Of a stretch of DNA of 38,922 nucleotides, positions 18,747 to 29,015 are shown piece after piece. A program made the translations under genes and the position numbers. Within the stretch, counting starts at the first letter, position 1; the number at the start of each line of letters is the position of its first letter. Origin of the DNA: Chara braunii (Eukaryota > Streptophyta > Charophyceae > Charales > Characeae); NCBI GenBank assembly GCA_003427395.1, contig BFEA01000011.1, positions 191,802 through 230,723 on the forward strand, written 5' to 3'. The notes beneath the pieces are model-generated. The model saw only the letters and a list, made by a program, of their open reading frames with translations, ran no database searches and was not told the origin of the DNA.

Positions 18747-20530
18747 TCATATGAATGACGGGTCTATACCATTGCCATCATCTTGCTGTAAAACAGTGCC
18801 TATACCGTACTGACTTGTGTCGGTGGTGACGACAAAAGGTAACGACGGATCGGCTACCCTGAGGACTGGATACTCTATCAAGGTCCGTTTTGACTTCTTC
18901 GGGACCGAGGTACAGTCTCTACTCCACTCCGAGATTGCTTTTTTCCTTAACAACCGGCAAAGGGGTGCAGCGATGGTAGAAACGTTCCTTACGAACTTCT
19001 TATAGTAGTTGGCTAAGCCTAGAAACGACCGCAACTCTGTCAGTGTGTGGGGCGTCGGCGAGTCTCTAATCGCTGCTATCTTACTGTCCTCAGGTTTTAT
19101 GCCATCTCCATCTAAGACGTGGCCCAAGTACAAGACTAGTGTTTTGGCCCACTCGCACTTCTTCACGTTGATCTTGAAGTTAGCTTCCCTTAGCTTCTCT
19201 AGGACCTGGCTTACATGGCCCTCATGCTCCTGGAGGGTTTACTAAAACTAAAATGTCCAAGTACACAACTACAAATATATCTAACCAAGGCCTAAACAAA
19301 TCATTCATACAGTGCTCAAATGTTGTTAGCGCGTTGGTTAGTGCAAAGGGCATAATTATAAACTCGTAATGCCCATACCTAGTCCTGAATGTCGTCTTGT
19401 ACTGATCATCACGGTGGACCTCTATCTGATGATACCCTGACTTCAAATCTATCTTAGAGAAGTATTGCAGCCCTACACCCGATCTAACAGATCATCTATA
19501 CGGGGCAGGAGTTTTGCATTCTTCACTGTGACGGCATTGAGACCCCTGTAGACTATACACATTCTAAGCTCTCCCTCCTTCAAGGGAACGAAAAGAATAG
19601 GTGCTCCAAATGGAGATGAACTGGGCCTAATCCAACCCTTTTCGAGGAGTGTGTCTAACTGCTTGTGCAGCTCCACTAACTCCCTTGGGGACATTCTGTA
19701 GATAGCTCCCTTAAGAGTCTTACTGCCAGGCTCTATCTCAATGTGATGTTGGTTTCACCGCTGCAATATTCTTATAGGCAGTTTAGGTAAATCTATATAC
19801 TCTTCCAGCAACTTGGCAATAGCCGGATCAAGGGGTTTCTCTTCCGTAGGCTCAGCGACAGGTCTAACATAGTCTATGAAAACATGTTCTTCTAGTTGCT
19901 CCTTCTTTACTAATCGCGTGAACGCGGAAGCACTGAGACAGCAACGTGCCAGGGTGTTGTCTACACCTAACACATGAAACAGGCGAGCAGTCTCCACTTC
20001 CCCTGATGGACTAATGAGCCGACACTCGTGCTCTCTTAAATGGAGTGTGGCCCATGCTGCCTCTCCCAGTCCATTCCTAGGACCATGTCGAAAGGAAGGC
20101 TCTCCTCTACGAGGAGAGTCAGGGAATGGAGAACTTTCTCCACCTTCCCATTCTTCTCTAGGCGAAAGTATGCCTGGACTCCCTCTACATAATCCTCGAC
20201 TCACATAGTGCGATTGTCTGCGAGGATGTTGACTATGGGGTCTTCTACCTTTTGGACCTTCATATTTAACTCCAGCTTTTGCAGCGCTTTTCTACTAATA
20301 TAACTACGAGTGGCCCCTCTATCTATCAAGGCCCCTACTCGTCCTCTAAAAATTTCTACATCTATTAAGACTAGTTGTCCTTTCGCATCTTTCTTCATCT
20401 TGGCCCAAGCAGGCATTCTCTCCTTCAACTCTTTTGCCACACCTGTGAGGTAAGTGCCTAGAAAGACTCTAACAGAGGCAGTCTCTAAACAGCTATCTAG
20501 GCACTGGCCAGCAACCTCTGCCATAGACAC
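18747..20530 (-). pseudogene. pol: D pol (partial): protease and RT, RNase H start
   Basis: The protease reads LIDRGATRSYIS, with Arg in place of Ser/Thr in the active-site triad (20315-20323). A break near 20200 leads to LHLREHECRLISPSGEVETA. RT fingers follow ([18 protein letters not shown], stop-bounded piece 19473-19694), then the palm (19222-19446). The catalytic box reads [11 protein letters not shown] (19252-19263): one of the two Asp codons is deleted in frame, so RT is inactive. The last piece (18747-19166) holds the thumb and FVVTTDTSQYGIG of RNase H, then sequence identity to A is lost. Integrase is absent. Confidence 0.86.
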
Positions 20531-20559
20531 ATATGGTTTGGGAGTTTCTATGTGGTGCG

Positions 20560-22426
20560 CCCACTCTTCTCGACATGGTCTAGGGGTAAGGGCAGTTGCA
20601 ACCCCTACGGGCGGTTGCCTTTTGTTGCCTATGCAGCAAACCCGGTGTCTCTACACTTAGGGCAATATTTAATAATATGGCCAGGGTCATTGCAATAGAT
20701 ACATTGATCCTGATCTATCCTCCTCTGCCAAACTGTCTGCTATAGGCCCAGATCTTCCCAAGGCCTGCCTTGCGGCAAGTCAGAGTGCCATCCACCCCTC
20801 CTGGGAGACGACCGAGTTAAGCGAGAGCCATTTTGCGGGGGACCTTGACCCCTACCTCCCGCTTGGCGGCCTCCTCTGCCACCAACCCCCTGATCACTTT
20901 GTCCTCGACCACCAGAAGCCTGGCCCCCTGGGCCCAGGCCTCCTCCTTTACCTTGCGGTCTCCCTCCAACCGCAACAATAGCGTAAGTCCTCCCCAGACT
21001 ACCACCACTGTCATCTTTCTCCAGGCCCCACTCTATCTGGCTGTAAGGGACCTGTTCCATACCACCCTCGTCTAATGTAAGGATCAGGTGATCCTTGCCC
21101 TTGACCTGACCCAAGATGGTACGGCCTTTCCATTTCGTGCCCCTATTCAGAAAGTGGGAACTGGCATGGACTGCGCATCAAATGCTATCACTTCCCTACT
21201 CAGGGTATCGTAGGTCATGGTAGACTCCCTACTCTTCTCAAAGAAGTGCTCGCACAAAGGTTCGGGCATGGCACGATAAAACAGGTTGACCAACTGGGTT
21301 TCAGTTACCCCATGGTCAGGGACGGGGACCAGTTCATCCATAACGCCCTTGAGTGCTCTAGCACTCCTCCATTGGCGGGAATGGATGGTCTGCAATTTGA
21401 TAGAAGCTCTAACACTTCCCGTGACATCTGCAAACCTCTCGTGCAGTAACATGAAGAAGTCATTAAGAGGGTAATTAGGAAATACGCGACCATATCATTC
21501 TCGCACTTAGCAGCACGACAAAGCGATCTATTGAAGCTAGTTGCTTCATCTTTAAGGACATGGAAGGCAATGAGGACATGATCCTTAGGAGATATCTTCT
21601 GAAGGTGTACATAGGAGTTCACGTTTGTTTCCCAATTATCGAAGTTTCCCTCCTTCTTCCCACTGTAGGAATCAGGGAACTTCACCTTTACAGGCTCTCT
21701 ACCGGGACAAACTTCCTCCTCCCTTGGAGCAGCAAGTTTCGCGCCTTCTATGGCGCCTCTACACAATCGCTCCGTGTTTTATAGTCTCGCCTTCACCTCT
21801 GAGCCCACCTGCATTATCATTTCGCGTGCGAACTCTCTACACCCCAATCGTATGTACCGTAAGGCGACATTCTGGCCCCTCGAGAACTGATACTTCTCTT
21901 CGTGAGCCCTTGCCAGGAGTTCGATGTTCCTCGCCATGAGCTCCATCTTTCCCTGCGAATCCTCCTTCGCCTTCAGTTGCGCCCTTTGCTGCTTCACTAG
22001 CTCTAACTCCTTGACTGCCTTACTCGCCTCCTCCATTCTATCTTTCTTCTCCCTGGTCAGACGCAACTTCCATTCCAACTTCTTCTCTTCTTCGATCGTT
22101 GAGGCTTGAGGGGATCTTCTTCGGCTTCCAACTCCTTAATGATCGCCTCCTCTTCTTCCCTGGAGACATATAACATCGCCTCATCCTCTTCTCTCAGGGA
22201 CAGATTAGCAACCCATTCAGAAACCTTCTTCTCTAGCCAGGGATCCTCCTTCTTTGTGCCACTCGACTCTCCTCTTTCCCTTATACGTCTTCTGATCAGG
22301 GGCACCTTCTTCTTCCACCTTTTTCTCTTCTTCTTCTTCTACCTCCACCGCTTTCAACTTTTCTTCCTCCTTTTTCACCCTTTCTAACTCCTCCAACTTC
22401 TTCCTTTTCGCGGCCTCCTCCTGCAA
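20560..22426 (-). pseudogene. gag: D gag: coiled-coil N-terminus, core, Gly-rich linker, CCHC knuckle
   Basis: The N-terminal part (about 21800-22430) is strongly charged (EEAAKRKKLEELERVKKEEE) and probably coiled-coil, then KFPDSYSGKKEGNFDNWETN and SRQWRSARALKGVMDEL of the core. A Gly-rich linker (GGRPQGKGGGLGPGGQASGG) precedes an intact zinc knuckle CIYCNDPGHIIKYC at 20662-20703. At least five frame changes or stops split it. It matches A gag piece by piece. The start is not clear. Confidence 0.83.
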
Positions 22427-23022
22427 TAAGGCCCAACTTCTTAGCCAACTTTACTACTTCCCTCTTTTCTTTCTTGGCCTTCTACTCGGCCAGAACCCTC
22501 GCAGCCTCCTCCTCTTGTTCCTTGGTGTAGGGAGTGGTGCTAACACCACCCCTGGACTCTACTCTACACGTGAAGGTGTTCTTGAATCCCAAGGGAAAGA
22601 GAGACGCCAGAGGGTCCCCCAAAGGGAGAACCCCACGAGCAGACCGTACATAGCGTAGTCATCCATGGTGTTATGTGCACGACAATGACTATCCCACTCC
22701 TCACCACTTGGACCTACCCACTGGACTGACTAACTGTCTAAGGACCACAGGATCCGTATAGGACCCTGTCAACTATGGTCACTAGCGTGAACCTCATACT
22801 ACATCTGTCAATACAGGACTCAATGATGATGAGGAGGTAGTCAAGGAGATCCCTCGTAACTCCTCAGGAATTATTTAACGTTGCAGACAGGACGACGCGA
22901 TCAGCAAGTCCTCTCAAGACTTAGATAGCTTGTTGTGCAGCCCACATCTCGGATTTTGGGCCTACCATGCCACACTGAGCAGCCCGCCGGTCTGTACCGG
23001 TCCTTGGGAGGGTTTGTCCTCC
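22427..23022 (-). other. D leader, part 1
   Basis: Reverse complement of the A leader around 7985-8330, including the structured block (22815-22912). No gene. Similarity stops at GTCCTC (23022), where X begins. Confidence 0.75.
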
Positions 23023-23023
23023 G

Positions 23024-23445
23024 GGTCAATCCGTCGTCAGACACAACCTTTAGCCCTATTTAGCCCCTGTGGGTTTGGTCAACAAAGCTCTACGAACTCA
23101 TACATAGAGTTCCTATCACCTGGACAGAAGAGACTCAATGCAGAAAGAAGAGACAGACAGACTCAGCAAGTACCATGGCGTGAGTGCACATCTATAGGGC
23201 GAGGGGATAGGCGGAAGGCTTGGCGAGAATATACCAACTCCAGCTTGCTCAATTTTGTGGTCAACGCTGGTCAATTTTGGTCAACGCTGGTCAACTTCCC
23301 GATCAGCACCTTGGTCAACATCGTTCAACCCCTTAGTCAACACCTCAGTCAACCCTCTGTCAACTCCTGATCATCGCCTTCGTCAACCTTGGTCAACTCC
23401 TCGGTCAACGCTCCGGGCGATCACCCTCCAACTCCCTGTCAACGC
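23024..23445. repeat. Cluster of GTCAA motifs
   Basis: Twelve GTCAA in about 185 bp (23259-23443), two more upstream. On the minus strand they read TTGAC, the core of WRKY W-boxes. Spacing is irregular (7-30 bases), so it is not a simple tandem repeat. Confidence 0.8.
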
Positions 23446-23723
23446 CCAACTCGAATATGGTTGTCGCCCCTTTTCTTCCTCACAAACTTTCAATACGCTC
23501 CTTCTCCCTCCTTCCTTCTTTCTCACTTTTCTTCTTCCTTCACCCCGACTATGTCTTTCTCTCTCCTCCTTCGTCGCTCCCTTCTTCTTCCTCGGCTATG
23601 GCTTTTTTCTCCTTTGTCCTCCCTTCTCTACTTCATCTTCTTCTCCTTGGTGACCCTCTGTTTGAGCCTCAACGGTTATGGCTACCACGTCCTGTCTTGG
23701 ACCGCCCAACCAATCTTGTATCA

Positions 23724-23728
<5 letters not shown>

Positions 23729-23762
<34 letters not shown>
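23729..23762. repeat. CT microsatellite
   Basis: About 16-17 uninterrupted CT units. It creates long Leu/Ser or Glu/Arg runs in several frames that are not genes. Confidence 0.95.
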
Positions 23763-23763
<1 letters not shown>

Positions 23764-23876
23764 CTCTTGGTCATTGTCTTCTTTGCAAGTATGCGGCACC
23801 TCCTTCCGCAACGCAGCTATAGCGGACTCTTCTCTTCGGTGCACTTCTGCTATGGCGCGTGGAATAGCGGGAACCA

Positions 23877-23888
23877 CCTCCGATACCA
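23877..23888 (-). other. X primer binding site
   Basis: Minus strand TGGTATCGGAGG one base after the LTR end TTTCA; initiator tRNA-Met type. Confidence 0.65.
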
Positions 23889-23889
23889 A

Positions 23890-24319
23890 TGAAATTAGAC
23901 TCGCGTTCTTCTCTTCTTCACATACATGCAAACAGATGGCAAGTCACACTAGCGTTGTGCGCACATACAAAGCTCAGAGATAATCAAGCCGAGAACACAG
24001 TTCAGATACAAACTCGCTTCAACCGGCTATGGCGCTCGAGCGCCCAAACATCCTCTCTCCGATATTGTGTTCAAGCAACTGTTCACGCGTACTCAACTCC
24101 GGATTTTCCTGAATATCCCACGCACATACACTCTGTAACACTTACACGCTCGCACACTCTGACTAACACCTATCGCTGCTTTTCGCAGCTATGGCCACCA
24201 ACTACCACTAACTACAAGCAGTTATGGCTGCGCTATCTCCACCTCAGCCCACTTCGACTTTTGGCCTCTGCGGACCACCTCGCACAAGACGCTAGAGCAG
24301 CACTTCCACATGGCTTACA
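23890..24319 (-). repeat. X LTR
   Basis: Minus-strand ends TGTAAG and TTTCA. The primer-site end is better supported than the outer end, which could be 1-2 bases away. GCTATGGC words recur inside. No second copy in the window. Confidence 0.5.
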
Positions 24320-24371
24320 CAGGAATGAATGAATAGTTGGACGTTGCCTCTTGATTTATACTTTTGTAGGA

Positions 24372-24425
24372 CGCTGGTCTGCCTCTTTCCACCGGGCCCA
24401 CGGTGCACACAGTCCCACATGGTTC
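24372..24425 (-). other. D leader, part 2
   Basis: GCTGGTCTGCC and GTGCACACAGTCCCACATGG match the reverse complement of the A leader around 7935-7985. It ends where the LINE poly(T) starts. Confidence 0.7.
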
Positions 24426-24792
24426 TTTTTTTTTTTTTTTTTTTTTTTAAACATGCCCTACTGTGTCAGAAAGGAGTGATGACAAGAGCATGCACTCCTT
24501 CCTGGCTCTCGGGGGGCTCCATTCTATTGGTTGGGAGCAACACCTGCTGGAAAGCGGGTCCAGCGTCCCCTAGGATACAAGGAAAATTTGAACCAAAAAG
24601 TCCTGCACTAGTGATCTAGTGTCCACTGACCATCATGAGGGACAAGAAAGTGAACTAGCTAGTGCCGCTTCAGCCTCATTGGGCGCCAAATTTTTTTGAC
24701 TACCAAGCACTTTACCAAGCCTATATCTAATAACACACCTTCCTTACAACTCAAGGGATGTCTATCCAAACCAAGCAGCAGACACAAGGCAA

Positions 24793-26734
24793 TTACTTGG
24801 GGGGGGGGAAGAAGTCATGAAATTCAGAGAAGGGCCTTAGAGGGATAGAGGGATAAACAGTAGTCCAGTCGTTAAAGACAAGCCAGTAATTTCTTTTAAT
24901 TGGTTCCTGAGCCTTTGCGTGTCCATCTTCCCAAATTACTTTCCCCATCCTCCCACCCTGGTCACCTCCCAGCCAACTTCTGTTAAATTGATTAATATGC
25001 TGCCAGATTTCGTTATGTACTGATAGGAACTGGATTTTTTCCTTAACATATTCCCATTTGATAGTTAATTCAGTTTGAATCTGCTGATTGATGGTTTCGG
25101 TGAATTCCGGTCCGTCTAGTCGCGCACCTTCCATTTCAAAGGTACACCTTGACCGAATCGCCCAGATGATCGCCCTCCTACCTATTGGAAATACATTGAA
25201 TGTGAAGTCGTCCACTTGGTCCGGATGCCATGATTCCAATAGGAGGGCTTTCCACTCCCAAGGCCAAGGGTGAGAGGTGTTCATTTGGTTCCAGATCCTA
25301 TCGCACCATCTCCAAAGCCAAATTGATCCCGGGCATTGAAGGAAAACATGCTCTATAGTTTCGAGGATGAGTTTGGAGGCAAGAGCTGATTTACAAAACT
25401 TGCACCATGGGAGGGCAATGCCTTTCTGTTCAATGGACGACCTATCAATAATCCAATCATTTGTGGGAAGACATATATGAGCGATTTGCCACTGTAGAGA
25501 AGCAATTTTGGCAGGTCTAGTTTTAGAAGCTTGGAACCACTTAATACTTCTCAACTCATCCTTACTAACATTGAGATTCTTATGCCACCTTTCTTCAATG
25601 CGATCCTTTAAGTTAACCCTGGGCCGAAGCATCCTGTAAGATGCTTTGACTGTGAGGGTGTGTAATTTTCTAGGACGTGAGTGACCTCCTTCCCAGGAAG
25701 TGACCAACACCAGTTAAGAGGGTCAAACAAAAGGTGAGAGATGGAGGTATCTAGTCTGAAGACAAGCCACTTATCATCAATCTTCGGTACTCTAATCCTG
25801 AAGAGTTGGTCATATGTGCACCATCTAATTTCCTCCTGTTGACCCCAGTTGAGAATGCCATCATCCTGAATCTGAAAGATTGATTCGGGTTATGGGTCTG
25901 AATTATATTACCGACTAAACTTTTTTGGTTATGAAACGCAACCCAATCATTTTCAATAAATTTAGGGCCTCTTCGTAGAATTTTGACCCACTCCAAGGGG
26001 ATTAGGTCAATTATTGAATCAAGAGCGGTAGTCTAATGGTGGCTATATCTTAGACGCTCATGCAGGTCCGTGGCCAAACGCCAATCTCTGCTTTCTTGAT
26101 TCCATAGATCTTTGACCCGTATTACTCCCCTGTTTATCCAACTTTTCCAGGGGGCATCCATACTATGCAGAACACTTCCTTGGTCATCCCAAATAAACGT
26201 GTTGTTGAAAAGGGGTTGTTGACAAACTTCTTCCCATCTTGTCGGGGAAACTTTATCTGCGATGGGCATCTTTCTCCAATTTTTTATTATTGTGACCCAA
26301 AAAGGATCCCGCCAAAGATCCCTCCTAATTGCCTGTCTATCTTAGATCTCCTCTTGATTTTGGTCCCCTAGAGAGCCTCTAGGCAAAGACCATGCAAGGT
26401 TCTCCAGCCACATTAGGGGATCTATGTGGCCAGGGACCGGAGGAGCTAACCTTTTTATCTGTTCAAAGGCTAGGAAGGACCAAGGAGTGTTGGGATTGAA
26501 TATAAGTCGTTTGATCCACTGGAGAGAGAGCGCTTTAGCTTGGGTATGCGGATCGATGATCCCAAGACCCCCTTTTGTTTTGGGTTGGACAATGGACAAC
26601 CTAGCAACTCTGCTGATGACATTTAATCTCTCGTAATCCCCACGCCACAAGAAGGTCGCAATCTGTTTCTTGAAAAGTTTGAGATTACCTTTGTCCAAGG
26701 CCCAAAAATTCGATTTATACCATATAGAGGCCAA
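24793..26734 (-). pseudogene. LINE ORF2 C-terminal half with RT zinc-binding domain
   Basis: Begins with SIWYKSNFWALDKGNLKLF and FKKQIATFLWRG, the usual region behind the RT of plant L1 elements, then RLSIVQPKTKGGLGIIDPHT. The last 305 codons (24793-25710) hold the zinc-binding domain: HICLPTNDWIIDR, WCKFCKSALASK, ETIEHVFLQCP (C-X2-C ... H-X4-C). Stops near 26342 and 26033 and a frame change near 25720 make it a pseudogene. The protein would nick target DNA and copy its own RNA. The end reads FFPPPK across a G run (24800-24808). Confidence 0.85.
26731..26734. repeat. Target-site duplication of C, left copy
   Basis: CCAA next to TGTGAGG. The right copy is at 35640-35643. With the following T it could be read as CCAAT, a 5-base duplication. 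Confidence 0.75.
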
Positions 26735-27736
26735 TGTGAGGATTGAGCCCTCAACGGGGCCTTGCCGACATGCATATGTTTTGGGCATAGGCCCCCAGCA
26801 AGCCTCGTGCCCGCCCAAAGTGAAGGCGGGCCTGAATATCCACGAAGAGGCCTTCATTCAGCATTTCCCAAAGTGGGTATCAGACAGTTGCCGCACGCCA
26901 ATTGGTTGAAGTGCATCATGAGCCTCCGACTCATGCAGAGGCAGTTGATCCCAAGGACGGGGTTGGTTGAGCCCTGGGCAACAGTCTGGGAGGCCGACAC
27001 ATCACACATTGGTCCCTGGCCTTTGGAAAAGCAGTATTTCGTCGTAGAGGCCGAGGAAGCCAATGGGAAACCAGTACGGGGTCTGAATCTGGACAACGTC
27101 CCTAGCATAAGGGGCGCAACTGTATTACCTGGGCCCCATCTGCATTGGGTCTGGGTACAGGTATTTGGGCCCGGGCGCAGGCTCAAGGCAGACCGCCCAC
27201 ACGCAACACTGGCATATAGGCAGAGCGGGCGAGTGGGATGTTGGCCATTGCGAGCAAGGCTAGCACGCTGTTGCATTGCGAGTGTGCTCCACTGCGCCAG
27301 GCTGAGAGAAGGCAGGCTGGCGCTAAGCTATAGGGCGCAGCCTGGACACAGGGCGCTGGGAGCCATCGCCAGGCTGCATGAGAGCGCTGGAGGAGGTGAG
27401 GGCGAAGGTGGTTCTTCGGGAGGTGAAGGGCGTTGTGTGGGATAACAAGGGAGAGTGAGGGACAAGAGAGAGTGACGTACCTGGTGGAAGAGGAGGTCGG
27501 CATTGGTGTTGACGTCATCACTAGCTGGTTGTCAAGTCGTCTGGTTGCTTCCATGACAATAGTTGTAGGATAGAAGGTAGAGTAGATAGGGCGCCTGGCG
27601 CCATTCAAGAGAAAGGGCTACTTCGGGTTATGTTGTTGGTGTTGCCCGATTGGGCTTGGACATTGACTCACGACTTTTGCTGCATCGTTCTCAAATGGAT
27701 GGTTCCTTGGTTTCAATGTGTTATCTGCTCTTGCTT
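26735..27736 (+). repeat. C 5' LTR
   Basis: Starts TGTGAGGATTGAGCCC; ends at CTTGCTT before the primer site, without the CA end. It probably lost its last 67 bases. A long frame across it (26762-27445) is LTR sequence, is broken in the 3' copy, and is not called as a gene. Confidence 0.85.
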
Positions 27737-27762
27737 TGGTATCGGAGCTGGTTCGAATCGCC
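27737..27762 (+). other. C primer binding site
   Basis: TGGTATCGGAGCTGG followed by TTCGAATC, matching the 3' end of initiator tRNA-Met over more than the usual 12 bases, with a few differences. Confidence 0.8.
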
Positions 27763-29015
27763 GCTTACCTTGGTGCGCCGGCGTTATACAGACTTGGTGC
27801 GTTGACGATGCTTCTTCACGGTTGGTTCTTGTGACGTCGGGCCGAAAATAGGCGCACGACTTGGGTAGAGAGGTGTGCGCCAGAAGGCTATACGACTTGG
27901 GATGCCGTGGTGACGGCATAATGTATGTATGGTGATGAGAGCATGTTGATGTGGCATTTGGCAAAGGTGGCACCGCATGGCGTTGTGGGTGGTACCGAGG
28001 CTACGACACATTCGGCTCAATTGGTGAGAAATCTGTGGTTGGGGGCAGCCATCTCCAGGTACGTTGTTCCCTTACCTTATCTACCCTCTCAATCTCTTCT
28101 TACCGCGAGGAAGTGAGCCCAACTTGAGAGTCCTCTCTTTTGGTGAGGTGTCGTGAGCGCTCTACCTTGAGAGACCACAATCTTCCCGGTGGCGCATCTG
28201 GAAGGAGAAAGGGCGGTGCCTCTGAAGGGCCCTGGTCGAAGCACATCGGTCACGATCACCATGCCAACCCAATGGGATTAGGACAAGCATGCGACGGCTG
28301 CTTTGTCCATTGGGGCTCTTTTGCTGCGCTGACAGAGGGGTGTGCGGACTAAACAGGCTTATGCAGACGCTCCCCGACTATCTATAAACATTTCTGGATG
28401 GGGATCCGATCTGTCCACTGGCTGTGATCGTCGTCCTGATTGCGACGTCAAATAATTCCTGAGCGACCTTGGGGGAAGTCCTTAAATAGGCCTCTTGATC
28501 AGCCAGATCAGTCGGACGTACGACTCGTTGCACGCGAGGATAAATAACCAGCAAGCCTAAGCATGCACTTGGGGCTTAGGGGTGGGCCGACATTGCACAC
28601 CTATAACACTGCTGCTCATTGATGCTCATCGGAATGTTGGATTGAGGGGAGGGGAGGTTCCAATTGGTGCTCAACTGTAAACACAACCATATCCACTGTT
28701 CATACATCTGCAACATAATTTAGTTTTATTTTTGATTAGTTGGTGGACAGACTGCTAACACCTCACAGACAGCTTAGTTTAGGACTGTTGTATACTACCA
28801 TAGCCAGTTCTATGCAAAGCTTTTGTAAGTGAATTAATCTTGATGTAATTGAATTATGTTAACAGTGTTTGTGAATGTTGTAAGGCTGCCACTTGATCGG
28901 TTAAGTAGGGGACCTGCCGGACACATTTATTTTTAGAAAATTAGGTGTCGGTCAGACACATGCTGTGGTAGGACTCCAGCAGGCAGTTGTAGTCCAGATA
29001 GTGTTTGCCTAACTG
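27763..29015 (+). other. C leader
   Basis: About 1.25 kb with no recognisable gene. Contains the structured block (28418-28506). The part from about 28700 matches the H leader at 36816 and on. Confidence 0.7.
28418..28506 (+). promoter_or_regulatory. Conserved, potentially structured leader block (C copy)
   Basis: CTGGCT-GT-GATC (28418-28429) pairs with GATCAGCCAG (28497-28506); CGTCG (28429-28433) with CGACG (28443-28447) over a 9-base loop. The middle AATTCCTGAG and CTTAAAT match A and D although the surrounding leader does not. Confidence 0.55.

Larger units (their letters stand above)
18746..23022 (-). mobile_element. Element D, main part: A-like chromovirus, 3' end missing
   Basis: Minus-strand leader (22427-23022), gag and pol as far as the first RNase H motif, then the homology stops at about 18746. 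Upstream pieces of the same element continue at 24372-24425 and 36416-36815, separated by X, the LINE and C. It resembles A throughout, including the leader. Confidence 0.83.
23023..24371 (-). mobile_element. Fragment X: LTR, primer site and leader of another LTR element in D
   Basis: Splits the D leader, which resumes at 24372. On the minus strand: LTR about 23890-24319 (TGTAAG to TTTCA), primer site TGGTATCGGAGG (23877-23888), then internal sequence with a CT-repeat and a GTCAA array. A minus-strand frame (23596-23931) runs over the CT-repeat as a Glu/Arg run and has no domain I recognise. No target duplication is visible; 24320-24371 is unexplained. Confidence 0.6.
24426..26734 (-). mobile_element. 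L1-type LINE, 3' part, with poly(A) tail
   Basis: 23 T at 24426-24448 are the poly(A) tail of a minus-strand LINE. About 340 bases of 3' UTR and the C-terminal ORF2 region follow. The LINE is cut at 26734 by element C and continues at 35640. Confidence 0.85.

Noticed and set aside
23457-23892. Long Leu/Ser-rich and Glu/Arg-rich frames around the CT-repeat
   Set aside because: They are produced by the microsatellite and pyrimidine-rich sequence in several frames at once.
24426-24448. Poly(T) as a transcription terminator
   Set aside because: Better explained as the poly(A) tail of the minus-strand LINE whose coding part follows.
26762-27445. 227-codon plus-strand frame over the C 5' LTR
   Set aside because: It lies within the LTR, and the corresponding frame in the 3' LTR is broken and much shorter. 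No domain.
27925-28352. Short plus-strand frames in the C leader
   Set aside because: No recognisable domain and no matching frame in the related leaders.
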